64,000 nt of DNA. Origin: Symsagittifera roscoffensis. Lineage: Eukaryota > Xenacoelomorpha > Acoela > Convolutidae. This document shows positions 45,641 to 56,300 of the stretch, one piece after another. The first letter of the stretch is position 1; every line of letters starts with the position of its first letter. A model generated the notes under the pieces. That model was not told the origin of the DNA, did not search any database, and saw only the letters and a list, made by a program, of their open reading frames with translations. The stretch covers positions 24,161,615 through 24,225,614 of the forward strand of contig NC_087066.1 of the NCBI RefSeq assembly GCF_963678635.1. Reading direction: 5' to 3'. The position numbers and the translations under genes are program-made.

Positions 45641-48600
45641 TTTTAAGAAAAGTAAGTTTTTCACTAAAATGTTTGCATGTTTCTAGTCTCCCCTCCCCTC
45701 TCCTCCCCACTCTTCAAGAAGTTTATATTTTGAAGGATACCTGAAAAAGTTACATCTAATTGTTTGGGTTCTTCTAGAAGGATGGTTTATTTTCGCAGAG
45801 TTTTTGTCAGAACGTTACGCTGCAAACGTCTTTTCGGATTATAAACAGTAATATAAGCTAGGGATCCATAAAACACAATTGCTTTTGACGTCATTTCATC
45901 GCAGCAGCAATTCTCTTTAATCTCCTATAGCTAATTCTTTTCAGTTAACATCACCTGAAATGGTCTAATCTAATTTGACATCTCCGAGCAGAACTTATCT
46001 AAGCCATCCTGCCTGATGTGAGATGTGAACGTATATATGATGAAAATCCCACATCAAAAAGGTACTAGGAAGGTGACCATGGGGGTAGAAAAAATCATTA
46101 TAAAGTATAGGTCCTTATTCATCGAATAATTTATATAATATAATCATCCTTAAAAATCCCAGTCTGATAGATTGTCAATAGACAAATTAAGTCTGTTTTC
46201 AGACGTCATCAGTGCAACAAAAAAATTTAATACTGATGGTTCTGCAATACTACCGGTGTTTTTTCCCGGTACTCATCTGTTAAAAATGTTCAGATGAATG
46301 AACTTTTATGTCAGAAACGTTGATGAGAATGAAAGCATAAGGAAAAAACTGAAACCGTGAGATCGGAATAGTTCGGAATAGTTTATAGCTCATTATTTCC
46401 TATTTTTGTAGTCTCTAGACTACAATAATTGGAACTTTCATTTTGCATTAAATCCGTGTCATTTTGCAATTCATCAAAAAAATTGAAAAACATATTTGCA
46501 ACTGTTGTAAAATTCTCGAGTTCTTATATCAATTGAGATCTTCCGTTTTTTTTTCATATTTGATCATTAATTTTTTTTGCTTTTTTAATCATTATATAAT
46601 ATAAGAATAGTCGGATAGCAATAGTTTCATAAAAACACTAATTTACAGTCTTACTTAAAGATTTACTTAAAGATTCTTGGAGCTCGCTCAAGTGAACCTC
46701 TGTTATAATATAAATTTTTATTTTTTGTAGGAAAAACTATACCGATATAGACTAATAATAATATTAAACGCAAAAACTATGCAGATTCAGATTTTTTCTA
46801 AGGCTCACAATTTCGATTTCAATGCGAATATGTTTACAGGGATGTTTTCAGAGTTCGTTTATGTGAAGCTTTTTGGTGTTTTTAGTGTTTTTTCTTTAGT
46901 GTATTTTAGTGCTTTTTAGTGTTTTTTTTCTTTTTTGCCCGCAATGCATGAGCTGATTCAAATTCTACGTGAAAATTAGAATTAAATGACTTCTTTAAGG
47001 ATAAAAATCTAAATCATCTGTTAATATTAAACTCATTTTTTTCCGATTGAATTTGATTTTCAACTTGTTTGCTATTACATCATATTGAAATTAAAAATTT
47101 ATAAAGTTCCAGTAAAAGTGTTTCAATTGTTCTTTATAGTAACTTGCGGAATCGATTGGTGTACATTTTATCGTTTTCAATAAACTTTTTGAGTTTGAGT
47201 TTTCCTTGAAGAAAACAACGTATAATGTAACTATAACAACTTGTGAAAAACTTTTACTAAACAAAAATTCTAGCTTGTATCGTCCCGTCTTACGAAAATT
47301 GCACTGTCCCATTTTTATACTATTCTCCTGTTGGAATCCTTCTCCACTTGGCGCTCACTCTCACAAATTTTGTCGTCCGTTTCTCTTAATGACTCCTCTG
47401 GAAACAATTAATTTCAATTATCGCTTAACATTGCCTGTATTTGATGAAAAGTCTCCTTGCAACTGAAATCAAGGCTTCTTGACCCAAAAGCTTAAAGTCA
47501 GTTCTTAAGTTGTTGCCTATCTGTTTTTAAAACAAAATTAGTTACCAGTTTATAGAAACAAAAGAACTTTTTGTCTGTATTTTTTTGCTCGATGTATCCT
47601 TCTAATAGTTTCAAAAACGTGATTAAAAAGTTCACATAAATTGTTATTTTATACAAGGATGAAGCCTTTATAGATGTAAAGGTTGAATCTAGACATGTTT
47701 TATCTTCGCTGCTACCTCTTTCGTTTTATATTTTTCATACGGAAAGGTTTTTTTTTCATAATAAGGCTACAAAACTGAGTCAATTTTTTTTCATGTACGC
47801 AAACTATTTTTTTGAAAGTCTCCAAATAGTAACTGAAATGATCCTAGACAAACTACAAAACGTTCAAAAAGATTTTTCAATTTTGTAACGTTCTGGTTTT
47901 TGGCGGTGCCTAATGAATTACACACACAGGTTACTTTTTTGTTTTAAATTTCTCCTCCACAGTTGACATTGAAACCTAGGTTGTTATTTTTTTTATTCAC
48001 CTGATATCGAGTACAAATATACCAAAACCTCTGTCTATAACTCTGCTGTCTCCGGTCAAAAGTTTTTGTAACTTTTCACTTTAAACTTTAAGTTTGTATA
48101 CATCGGTTTCATTAACTTGTCCGTTACACATGAATAACGGCCAGCGGAATAGTAAATTTATCAAACAGTTAATCAATCTTTTTCGTAATTAAGCAATTAT
48201 GATGAAATCAAATACTATTTTTGGTGTTAAGTATTGCGCTGAGATGTCAGTAGTAGCGCCGTGATTTCTGATTGAAGTTATTAAATAATTTCTTCCTTAG
48301 ACACCGTCAGTATTGCGACTGTTTTTGAAGAGTATTTGTTTACCAATTTCTTCGAAGTATAATTATTATCAAATTACTTTTTTTCAAAAATCTTTGTATT
48401 TCTTGCTTTCCCAACTTTTTTCATTCTAAAAGATTTATGCTCAACATAAATGTTCCAGGTTTTGATTTGTTTCCTACTATGTATGGTTTGGTTTATGTTT
48501 GAGAACTCAAAATTGGAAGTAAGGTCGATCTTTTCAGAATAAATTCAAATTTTCATTTAAATATAGTTTTCCGAAAAAAAAATGTTGATGTTTTTTTTTA

Positions 48601-49141
48601 TGAAACGCTTTTCTGTTGCGTGATCACGAGGATGTATCGTCAAATTTCTGAACCCCGATTCTGGTCGTAAAATTGCGTATCACAGCAAGTCGGAACGTTC
48701 TGCTTGATCATAAGTGGGTGAGGCACAACCGCTATTTCTTAGTTTTGTTTTGTACATACAAGAAAAGAAGACACTCGCGAAACACAAAATGGCAAAAATC
48801 AAGTCTAAAATTTAACAAAAACTATTATTTAAGAAAAAAGACTCTTTTATTCCACTTCGTTTGAAAACATATTTTTTTTTTCAGAGTGTACTGTTGATAA
48901 AAAATCAAGATATTCAAAGTCTAATAACAATATTTGTTCTGCTGGAAGTTAGTTTTTGCTGAAATACTTTATGAAAATTTTTTCTGTGATGGTAATTACG
49001 AACCAGGGATAATTGTTTCTTATTTCTATAGCTGTTTTGTCTGCTGCATTTACACTATTGTCAAGTTTTTGCTTTCTTAGCTCTCTTTTCAATTTTAATT
49101 TTTCAGTTTTTTAATTTTTTGAAATTGCGTTGCGTGTGAAT
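45641..49141. other. AT-rich intergenic DNA
   Basis: No gene is supported. A low-complexity run of TTTTAGTGTTTTT units lies at 46878-46930. A frame at 47206-47466 (86 codons) has a Cys/Pro-containing stretch but no recognised similarity. The sequence GTCGGAACGTTCTGCTTGATCA at 48690, read as GTCGGAACGTTC, faintly recalls the end of the foldback family. Confidence 0.4.
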
Positions 49142-49262
49142 TCAAGGATCGTCACTGGTACTGCCGGGATTGCCACTGTTAGTTGTAATTGTGGTCAAAC
49201 TAAGTTTTACTGCTTCATCTCTGATTTCTACCTCTCGTGGAAATTTTTTGCTCTCTAAACTT
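49142..49262 (-). CDS. Possible terminal exon ending ...SGNPGSTSDDP
   Basis: The minus strand encodes a short hydrophilic tail (REVEIRDEAVKLSLTT then an acidic Ser/Gly end) with a stop at 49142-49144. A pyrimidine tract with AG precedes it, but the acceptor is poor. It lies on the same strand as, and about 1.6 kb downstream of, the better candidate at 50891-51038, so the two could be alternative ends of one gene. Very tentative. Confidence 0.15.
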
Positions 49263-50566
49263 TGTTTTGCCAAAAAAAAAATATAAGTCAGGTTACATAC
49301 TTTTGCACTCCCGTTTTTCAGGGTTTTTCTTAACAATAAAAAAATGGAGATTCTCTCATGTAATGTCCGAAATTCGGAATAATCTTGCAATAATTGCTAA
49401 CGTATCGCTACTGGATTTTTAGGCGAGCGTCCATGTTTTTGCAATTTCCCTAAATTCAGTCTCTTTTGATGTTTATCAATTCAAGCACCTTGAATATCAA
49501 TTGATCTCGGAACGTCAATATCTCAAGTGCGGCGAACAGTTTTACACAGAGTCGAAGCTTTGCTTTTCGCATTCAGTTTTAAGCGTTATTTTTAAGTTTT
49601 GTTATAATTTTGGTACCAGTTTCACTAAAACTGAGAAAAATATCGTTTTTAATCAATTAATCGTTAGCTATAATCTCTTTTTTAAGAAACAAATCAAAAT
49701 CAATTAAATTACAATTTAATCGATTATAATCGATTATTAGTCCATCTGTTTTTCGATACAATTATTATTAAGTATAGTCACATATAATCAAATATTATAA
49801 TCCCAGCTTCTATTTCAAGTTTTACATATTAAATCCATTATACGCGATTGTAAACAATTAAAATCCCTTGTTTGACCATTTTATCTTCGACTTTGCATCT
49901 GAATTACTTATTCCTAAATTTGTATAAGGGTTCGCAAACACTGCTAGAACACGACCAAAAGCAGCGCGGCTCTATAAATAGAAGTAGAAAAATAATATGC
50001 CTCGAATTAGTAAAAATTCGGCTAGGTCTCGGATTTCATCTGCAACCTATAAGTTATGAGGCCCAACATAGAAAACACTAGCCACAAATAAAGCAAAAAA
50101 AATAGATGATGCGAAATTTCCAATGCTAGATCGTGATATAACAAAAGTTCTACAAAATAAGTGAACACTTTTCACTTTCAATCAACGCTTTTAATTGCGA
50201 GTTAGGTAAGAAAAAAAGAAGGTTCGTACTAATACACTACTCTGATCGCAAATTTACTGAATAGGGTTTTGAGAGAGTAGAAAAAAATCAGTTTCTTTCA
50301 CCTAAGGAAAATGTCGACAAAGTTTTAGAGCCTTGATTGAAAGTTCGTCTCCTGCCACGAGAAAATTACGAGTTCACCCTCAATTCTAAATTCAACTGAT
50401 AATTCAGATGAAAAGTAGGATGTTAGTTAACTTTCTGCCAAAATGTTTTTAAAGGCATGTTTTATCGAAATTAGGGTAGTTGCAGACATTATTATTCATC
50501 AACTTGACGAAATTCATTCCATGAAGTTAGTTTTTGCCTTCGTTCAATTACTCAAAAATGTTTTCA

Positions 50567-50640
50567 ATCAATTCAGAGTGAGGAATTTGAGCACTTCCTG
50601 ATGTCAATTTCAATTTCAGCACTTCCTGATGTCAATTTGC
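50567..50640. repeat. Short tandem duplication
   Basis: AGCACTTCCTGATGTCAATTT occurs twice, about 29 bp apart, read as AGCACTTCCTGATGTCAATT in each. The surrounding 49400-50890 has no supported gene. Confidence 0.85.
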
Positions 50641-50890
50641 CTGAGTTTACCTAATTCCAGTTATAACAAGTATTAGAACACATTTTTATTTCTTTTATTA
50701 AAAAAATAATCTACAATGTTACGGTACGTTAAACTTACGCTTTCTTTGTCTTTTAAAGTATAAATATAGTCATATTAAAAACTTTTGGGTTTGGCTCACC
50801 AAATTGATTATAAATAAAACTCCGAAACTTTTCTGGATTAATTCCACGACGGTATAGTTATTTGAATGGAAATTGTGGTTTTTCACTCCG

Positions 50891-51038
50891 CTATTTGTTA
50901 GAAGCGGAAGCCGGGGGGTTCGAGGGGGCAAGCGTGGCGGTCGAGTCCTGCGGCTCGAGGTCTTGTCGGAGGTTGTCCACGACATTGACCATGTCCACTA
51001 TTTTGTCCATCTCCTCGTCCGCACTAAACACACTTCGG
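50891..51038 (-). CDS. Terminal exon of an unidentified acidic protein
   Basis: On the minus strand an acceptor-like AATCACTCAG precedes 51038. A 148-base exon follows, encoding a helix-like SADEEMDKIVDMVNVVDNL segment and a Pro/Ser/Ala-rich tail, with a stop at 50891-50893. Its GC content, and especially its C/G third codon positions, are far above the surrounding AT-rich DNA, as for a constrained, codon-biased gene. The acidic amphipathic helix near the C-terminus suggests an interaction tail. I cannot name the protein. Upstream exons would lie at higher coordinates, but the LTR element starting at 51218 occupies that space, so it may have inserted into this gene's last intron. Confidence 0.4.
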
Positions 51039-51217
51039 CTGAGTGATTACAGAAGTAGCAACAGAAGAACAGAAAAACTCTTAGAAAAAAATGAAGTATG
51101 AATATTTTGATAGCAAAGTAACACGTAGTTGGCCTTGCTGCACTAAAAATGTCGTAAAAAATTTGGTAGCTAAAAATTAAATTTGATGATCCCTCATTTT
51201 CGTGTTGCCGATCGTTT

Positions 51218-51625
51218 TGGAACCTGATCTAAACTATATTTTATGATTGGATAAATTAAATGTTTTACCAATGTAAAGTATTTAATATTAACCAATCATG
51301 ATCCATCTAACTAACAACCCACTTATTTGTAAGTGCTGAAGTTACTTGTAATTTCAGCACCAGAGAGATTTGAATTTAACTTAGAAATTAGTTGGACTCT
51401 CCCGAGCACTTCAGCAGCCGCAATAAACCAGTATACCCTAGATCTATTGAGCCTAGCAGAGACTAGTTAAACAACCTGAGACTAGATAGTATAAGAGTAA
51501 GATTAGGATCGGTATTAGACTAAGAAGTTGCACGAATCTATCCGGCCGAAAATAAGATAGCGTGACGAGCAGACGGTGTACCCTATCCGAAATTACTCTA
51601 TGAGTTACACTTCGGTCCTAACTCA
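51218..51625 (+). repeat. 5' LTR of large Ty3/Gypsy-like element
   Basis: Starts TGGAACCTGATC and ends CCTAACTCA, followed two bases later by a primer-binding site. It is a diverged relative of the LTRs at 1135 and 15557. It contains the GTGCTGAAGTTAC/GTAATTTCAGCAC hairpin (51333-51360), where one A to G change relative to the other LTRs still allows G-U pairing, a consensus AATAAA at 51422 and a terminal stem TGAGTTA...TAACTCA (51601-51625) whose loop differs from the other copies. Confidence 0.85.
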
Positions 51626-51627
51626 TC

Positions 51628-51647
51628 TGGTGCGACCATAAGTCTCG
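51628..51647 (+). promoter_or_regulatory. Primer-binding site of the large LTR element
   Basis: TGGTGCGACCATAAGTCTCG begins with the obligatory TGG two bases after the LTR. The implied tRNA 3' end is ...TGGTCGCACCA. I could not assign the tRNA with certainty. It differs from the TGGCGCAGTC sites of the two Ty3/Gypsy relics, so this is a separate lineage. Confidence 0.65.
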
Positions 51648-52879
51648 AACAAGACCTTACTAGATTAGAATTAACCAAAAATAGATTAGAAATTAGACAA
51701 AAACATTTACAAAATGTTATACGACAATAATTTAATTGAAATGTCTCTCCGACTCAATAGATCAGAGCCAATATTCCGAACCATAATCGAACTACCCGGA
51801 ATTGGAAGAAGACCTCGAACCAAAGACGACATACGACAAAGTAGAAACTTGCCGTATAGTTATATGATAGTTCGGCAAAAGCCAGAACAAACTTTTATAT
51901 TTCGAATACTACTTGCAATGAATTTAGATTTCCATTTGCAAACATAAAACCTTGAAGTTACTCTTCAAAATCATTTAAGGCGCTAAACAAAATTAATATT
52001 ATACAATAACGATTGATAAAAAGATCTAAGATCGTTTTCCTAAAACTCTGCAGTATTATACAAAACATGTTTGAAAAATATTTATTGGAAAATAAAAATA
52101 AAAATTAGTAGCATGACAATAAATGGTTAGTAATCATAAATCATCTTGTTGTTCCAGCTTCATCACCTAAAACATAACAGCAATCATCAACTCACTAATA
52201 TCATCAAAACACTAAATCTTTCTTTTACACACATTTAAAACTTTATTAAAACTTAAAGTCACTTAATTTTAAAACCAGATCATCAAGGCTTATCCTTGGA
52301 TCTTAAATCATTTTCTACTTAATTAAATTTTAAATTTGATCATCAAGGCTTATCCTTGGATCAAAACAGAACAACTTTGTTCTCCCCCACCCACTTAATT
52401 AGTGTCTAACGACCTCAAACGTCGATTCACTACCCAACCCTTTCTAAAGACCCAAGACTAATAGAAATTTTTAAACAAAACTAATCATTCAAATTAGGAT
52501 AAACAGTGAAGAACTTCGGTTATTCATCCTTCACTTGACCCCCCCTCTTACCAGACCCAGGATAAATCTTAGACTTAGTAAGTTTAAAATAGTATCTAAC
52601 GAACTACTCGCGTTCTAATTATACCTGAACCTTGTGGATCGATTTACTATTCTCCAACCCTTGAACACAATCACTACCCCTAAGTAAGATTAAGTAAGTT
52701 AACACCTTAGCTTATACTAGTCACGAGAAAGTAAAAATCATTCTTCGGAATCGATATACTTTTCTCTCCAACCCTGAACAAATAGACCCAGGTTAAGCTA
52801 ACCAAAAAATCGTAAGAACTAACAGTTTAGGAAAATAGAAATCATTTAACAACCTTTTGCATCCGTCATCCTAAACCTT
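51648..52879 (+). other. Long 5' leader of the LTR element
   Basis: More than 1.2 kb separates the primer site from the first sizeable ORF. A frame directly after the primer site reads a Leu/Arg-rich, coiled-coil-like stretch (51645-51720), and 51714-51947 is a 77-codon frame, both possibly gag debris. At 52277 and 52338 the hairpin-forming GATCATCAAGGCTTATCCTTGGATC occurs twice, read as ATCAAGGCTTATCCTTGGAT. From 52425 to 52850 three imperfect repeats share a CGATT.ACT...CCAACCCT core. Such structured repeats could serve packaging or internal initiation; that is inference. Confidence 0.5.
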
Positions 52880-53347
52880 ATGTCATTTAAAAACCTAGGA
52901 AATAAACAAACAATCATTTTACACAATTGTGAAATAGATAACAAAAAATACGACCTTGTAATCACACCTCATACACAAACAGTTGGATACATTCGCACAA
53001 AACGACAAACACTAAAGAGGAAAATAATAACTAAACAAAGACAAATAACACGAAAAAGATTTTCAAAAAACCGAAACGCATTTTCAGAATCAGAAACCAA
53101 CAGTTTAGACGAACTTTACAAACTAAAAGAATCAATAGATAAAAATTACCCACTTCACGATCAATTATATTTTTCTGACTCAGAAACAACTTCAAATTCA
53201 TCACAAAGAGGAAAAAGAAGAATAAAAAAGCAGTACAAACACAAACCAGTACATCTATACAATTGGAATCAACCAATTCGACACATTAATAATTACATAT
53301 TAACAGTCATCGAACGAAAAAATGAGCTCAACGCACACTCCAGGTGA
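52880..53347 (+). CDS. Small basic leader protein (ORF0) of the LTR element
   Basis: 155 codons from an ATG. The first third is beta-strand-like and non-repetitive; residues about 48-70 are extremely Lys/Arg-rich (KRQTLKRKIITKQRQITRKR), followed by an acidic Ser/Glu segment and a second basic stretch. Its 3' end overlaps the start of gag by 26 bases in another frame, so it would be made by leaky scanning, or joined to Gag by frameshifting. Ty3/Gypsy elements usually have no ORF before gag; the basic stretches suggest nucleic-acid binding or a nuclear signal. No family is recognised. Confidence 0.55.
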   Translation: MSFKNLGNKQTIILHNCEIDNKKYDLVITPHTQTVGYIRTKRQTLKRKIITKQRQITRKRFSKNRNAFSESETNSLDELYKLKESIDKNYPLHDQLYFSDSETTSNSSQRGKRRIKKQYKHKPVHLYNWNQPIRHINNYILTVIERKNELNAHSR

Positions 53348-56300
53348 CGAAACTCCAGATGATGATGAAATCTTTCCTTTTATAGTAGATGCAGATACTG
53401 ATAGAGGACAACACATATTTTGTCAAAATTTACTCGTAAACTTATTTGAACCCGGAATCAGTCCATGTAAAACAGAGTTCCCCGATGTAAAAATCAAAAG
53501 ACAAATCATAGATCACTACTTAAAAGATATATGCAACATAACACAACAGTATGGAATCTACTCCATAGAATTCACCTCACCAAACCATAATAATAGAACA
53601 TATACTATACAAACAGACGATCTTGATTTAGAATTTTCAAAAGTTTTTTCAGAATATATAAAAAGCATCCAATACCAAAACTCACAAAGAGCAAACTCCA
53701 TTTTCACCAATGAAGTTTTCGCAATAATATATAGTTATATTTCGATATTAGAAAACGAAATCCCATTAACAAATGTCTCACCGACAGAAACATCTAAACA
53801 TTTGAAAGTACGACATGAAATTACACTACTCTCTAGTTATTTAAACATCATTAAAGAAAATTTCACGAAAGACGACGTTTCACAACATACCAAACACGAT
53901 TTACAAAAAATTTTGGCATGGTTCATAATAGATTATTTCACACACAATATTGATTTAATTGCACAAGCAAGAAAAAATTTTAGACCCCAAAATTCGAACG
54001 ATGATACCGCTATCACAGAACAATCAGATTATGTTTGGGACCCCGAATGGTCTCATCCCGCATTTATAAGCTTTCCACAATCAATCTCAAGTCAAGCAAT
54101 AGGTACAATATCTTACATAAGAGATTACGTAAGAGTAATACCATTAACAATTGATGCAACACCATTAAACTATAATACATTTTTACCCGATACACAAAAT
54201 AATAGTTTAAACTCGACAGTCATACACAACGAAAACCTCAATGGAACTAGGAATCTTACTCAACAAGATATCCAGACACCATCACACTTCATAAATGAAG
54301 AAATTGTACACACAACAACTACACAACAAAGTATTTCACCAATACGCCCAAATTTAACAACACCAAGAAATACAAATCCTTCACAAACACAGGTAACCTT
54401 ACAATCAACCGTTAAACCTTCGGTTGCCCCTAAATATTCACATATGGATTACCAAACATACAGACCCATGACAATACCATCAAAAACACGCAAAACATTC
54501 ACTAGAAACAACTTTGCAGACCATAATTATAATTATACACATCCATCAAAAACAAATTATCAACCACAAAGGAATTTTAATCAATATACAAAACCTCGAA
54601 ACTGGGATAACCCAACAGCCCAATACAATTCCAAAAATTTTCAACCAAATCCTCCACAGGATCGCAGTGAAAATTACCCATTTTTTCAACAGAATAAAAA
54701 TAAAAAACAAACATCTTATCAAATGGATTATTTATCCTCAGATGACGATTTCTTACAACCAGATATATTTGCACCAAATACTCAAGAATATCGTAGACAA
54801 GGAATACAGAGAACACGTACAAATCATAGAAATTTTTCTCCACAATCAATAGATGCACAACATCAACAACCAATTCAACAACAAAATCTAATTAATACAC
54901 AATCTTTTCAACCAATTCAACAACAAAATCCAATGACTGCACACTCGTATCAAGCATCACAAATGCAAAATGAAATACCACTCCCATATTATCTCCAACA
55001 ACATGAAATAACAAGAAACCAACTTTCAAATTTTTCTCAAATGCCAAATGCAGCAGAATCATTACAAATGACAATGAATCCATACCTTATGGGTGGATCA
55101 TCAATAACATCAAACAAACCTTTAATGGTCTTCACAGGAACAGACCCTGAATACTCTGTAGAAGATTATTTAAATGCAGTAACAGCAAATTTGATTTTAA
55201 ATATAGGACCTGAACCAATTAATACGCCACTACATCAAAACTGGATACATCGACGCACAGCGTTGATACAAACAACCTTAGATGGCGCAGCCCAAAAATG
55301 GTTTTCAGTACTACCTCTAGAAATAAAATCAAACTGGAAAAGATTTACACAAGAATTTTCAAAAATGTTTGACTCCGAAAGAAACAAACAACAACAAAGA
55401 GTTTTATGTAATGAAATTCGCAGATTACCAAACGAAACCATCAAGCAAATAGCAGTACGAATCGAAACACTAGTTCGAAAAGCATACTCACTAAATACAC
55501 ATGACTATAAAAACACAAAGATGACAGAAATCTTAATGATGACCTTAACACCACAATTAAGGAAAATAGCAATAAAAAAGAGAGCATCCCATCCTTCTTC
55601 AATTCGAGAACCCGATTTAGATTTTCGAAAACTAGTAGACAAATTAGAACAAGCAGAAATCACGATGAAACTAGAAGAAACGGAAAATCTGAAATTACAA
55701 TACGTTAACAAAATTGAAACGACTCCCACTAATATTAATAATATACAGGAATCAGAAACAGACCTCGTTGAAAAAATCACTGAAATACTCAATATTTACG
55801 AAAAGAACCCGAACTTTAAAGGCAAACCATCTTTCAAAAAATGGTGTAATTATTGCCGCCGATACGGACATAGTATTTCCGAATGTAGACAAAAACAGCA
55901 AGATAGTCAAAATAAACCTCAAAAATACAAAGAACCAAATAAATCATTCTATCAATACATGAAAAAAGATCAAAATCTACCAAACAAAAATGTATACAGC
56001 AACAACAGTTCAGGAAAGCCACTTCCGAACAATACAAGTTATACAAGAAATCAATCCCCATATAACTCAAGTTATAGAGGAAGATCACCAGAACGAAGAA
56101 ATACACAAAACTCATCACAAAATCACTACAATAGACCAAATAGTAGAAATAACTACTCCAGATCAAATTCAAATACACAACGATTTGTTTCTAGATCTAA
56201 TTCCCAATCAAGAAATAACTACTATCCAAACAACCAATCACGAAATTCATCATACAATAGGAATAGAAACTACTCCTATAATAGAAATAGAAGTTATTCA

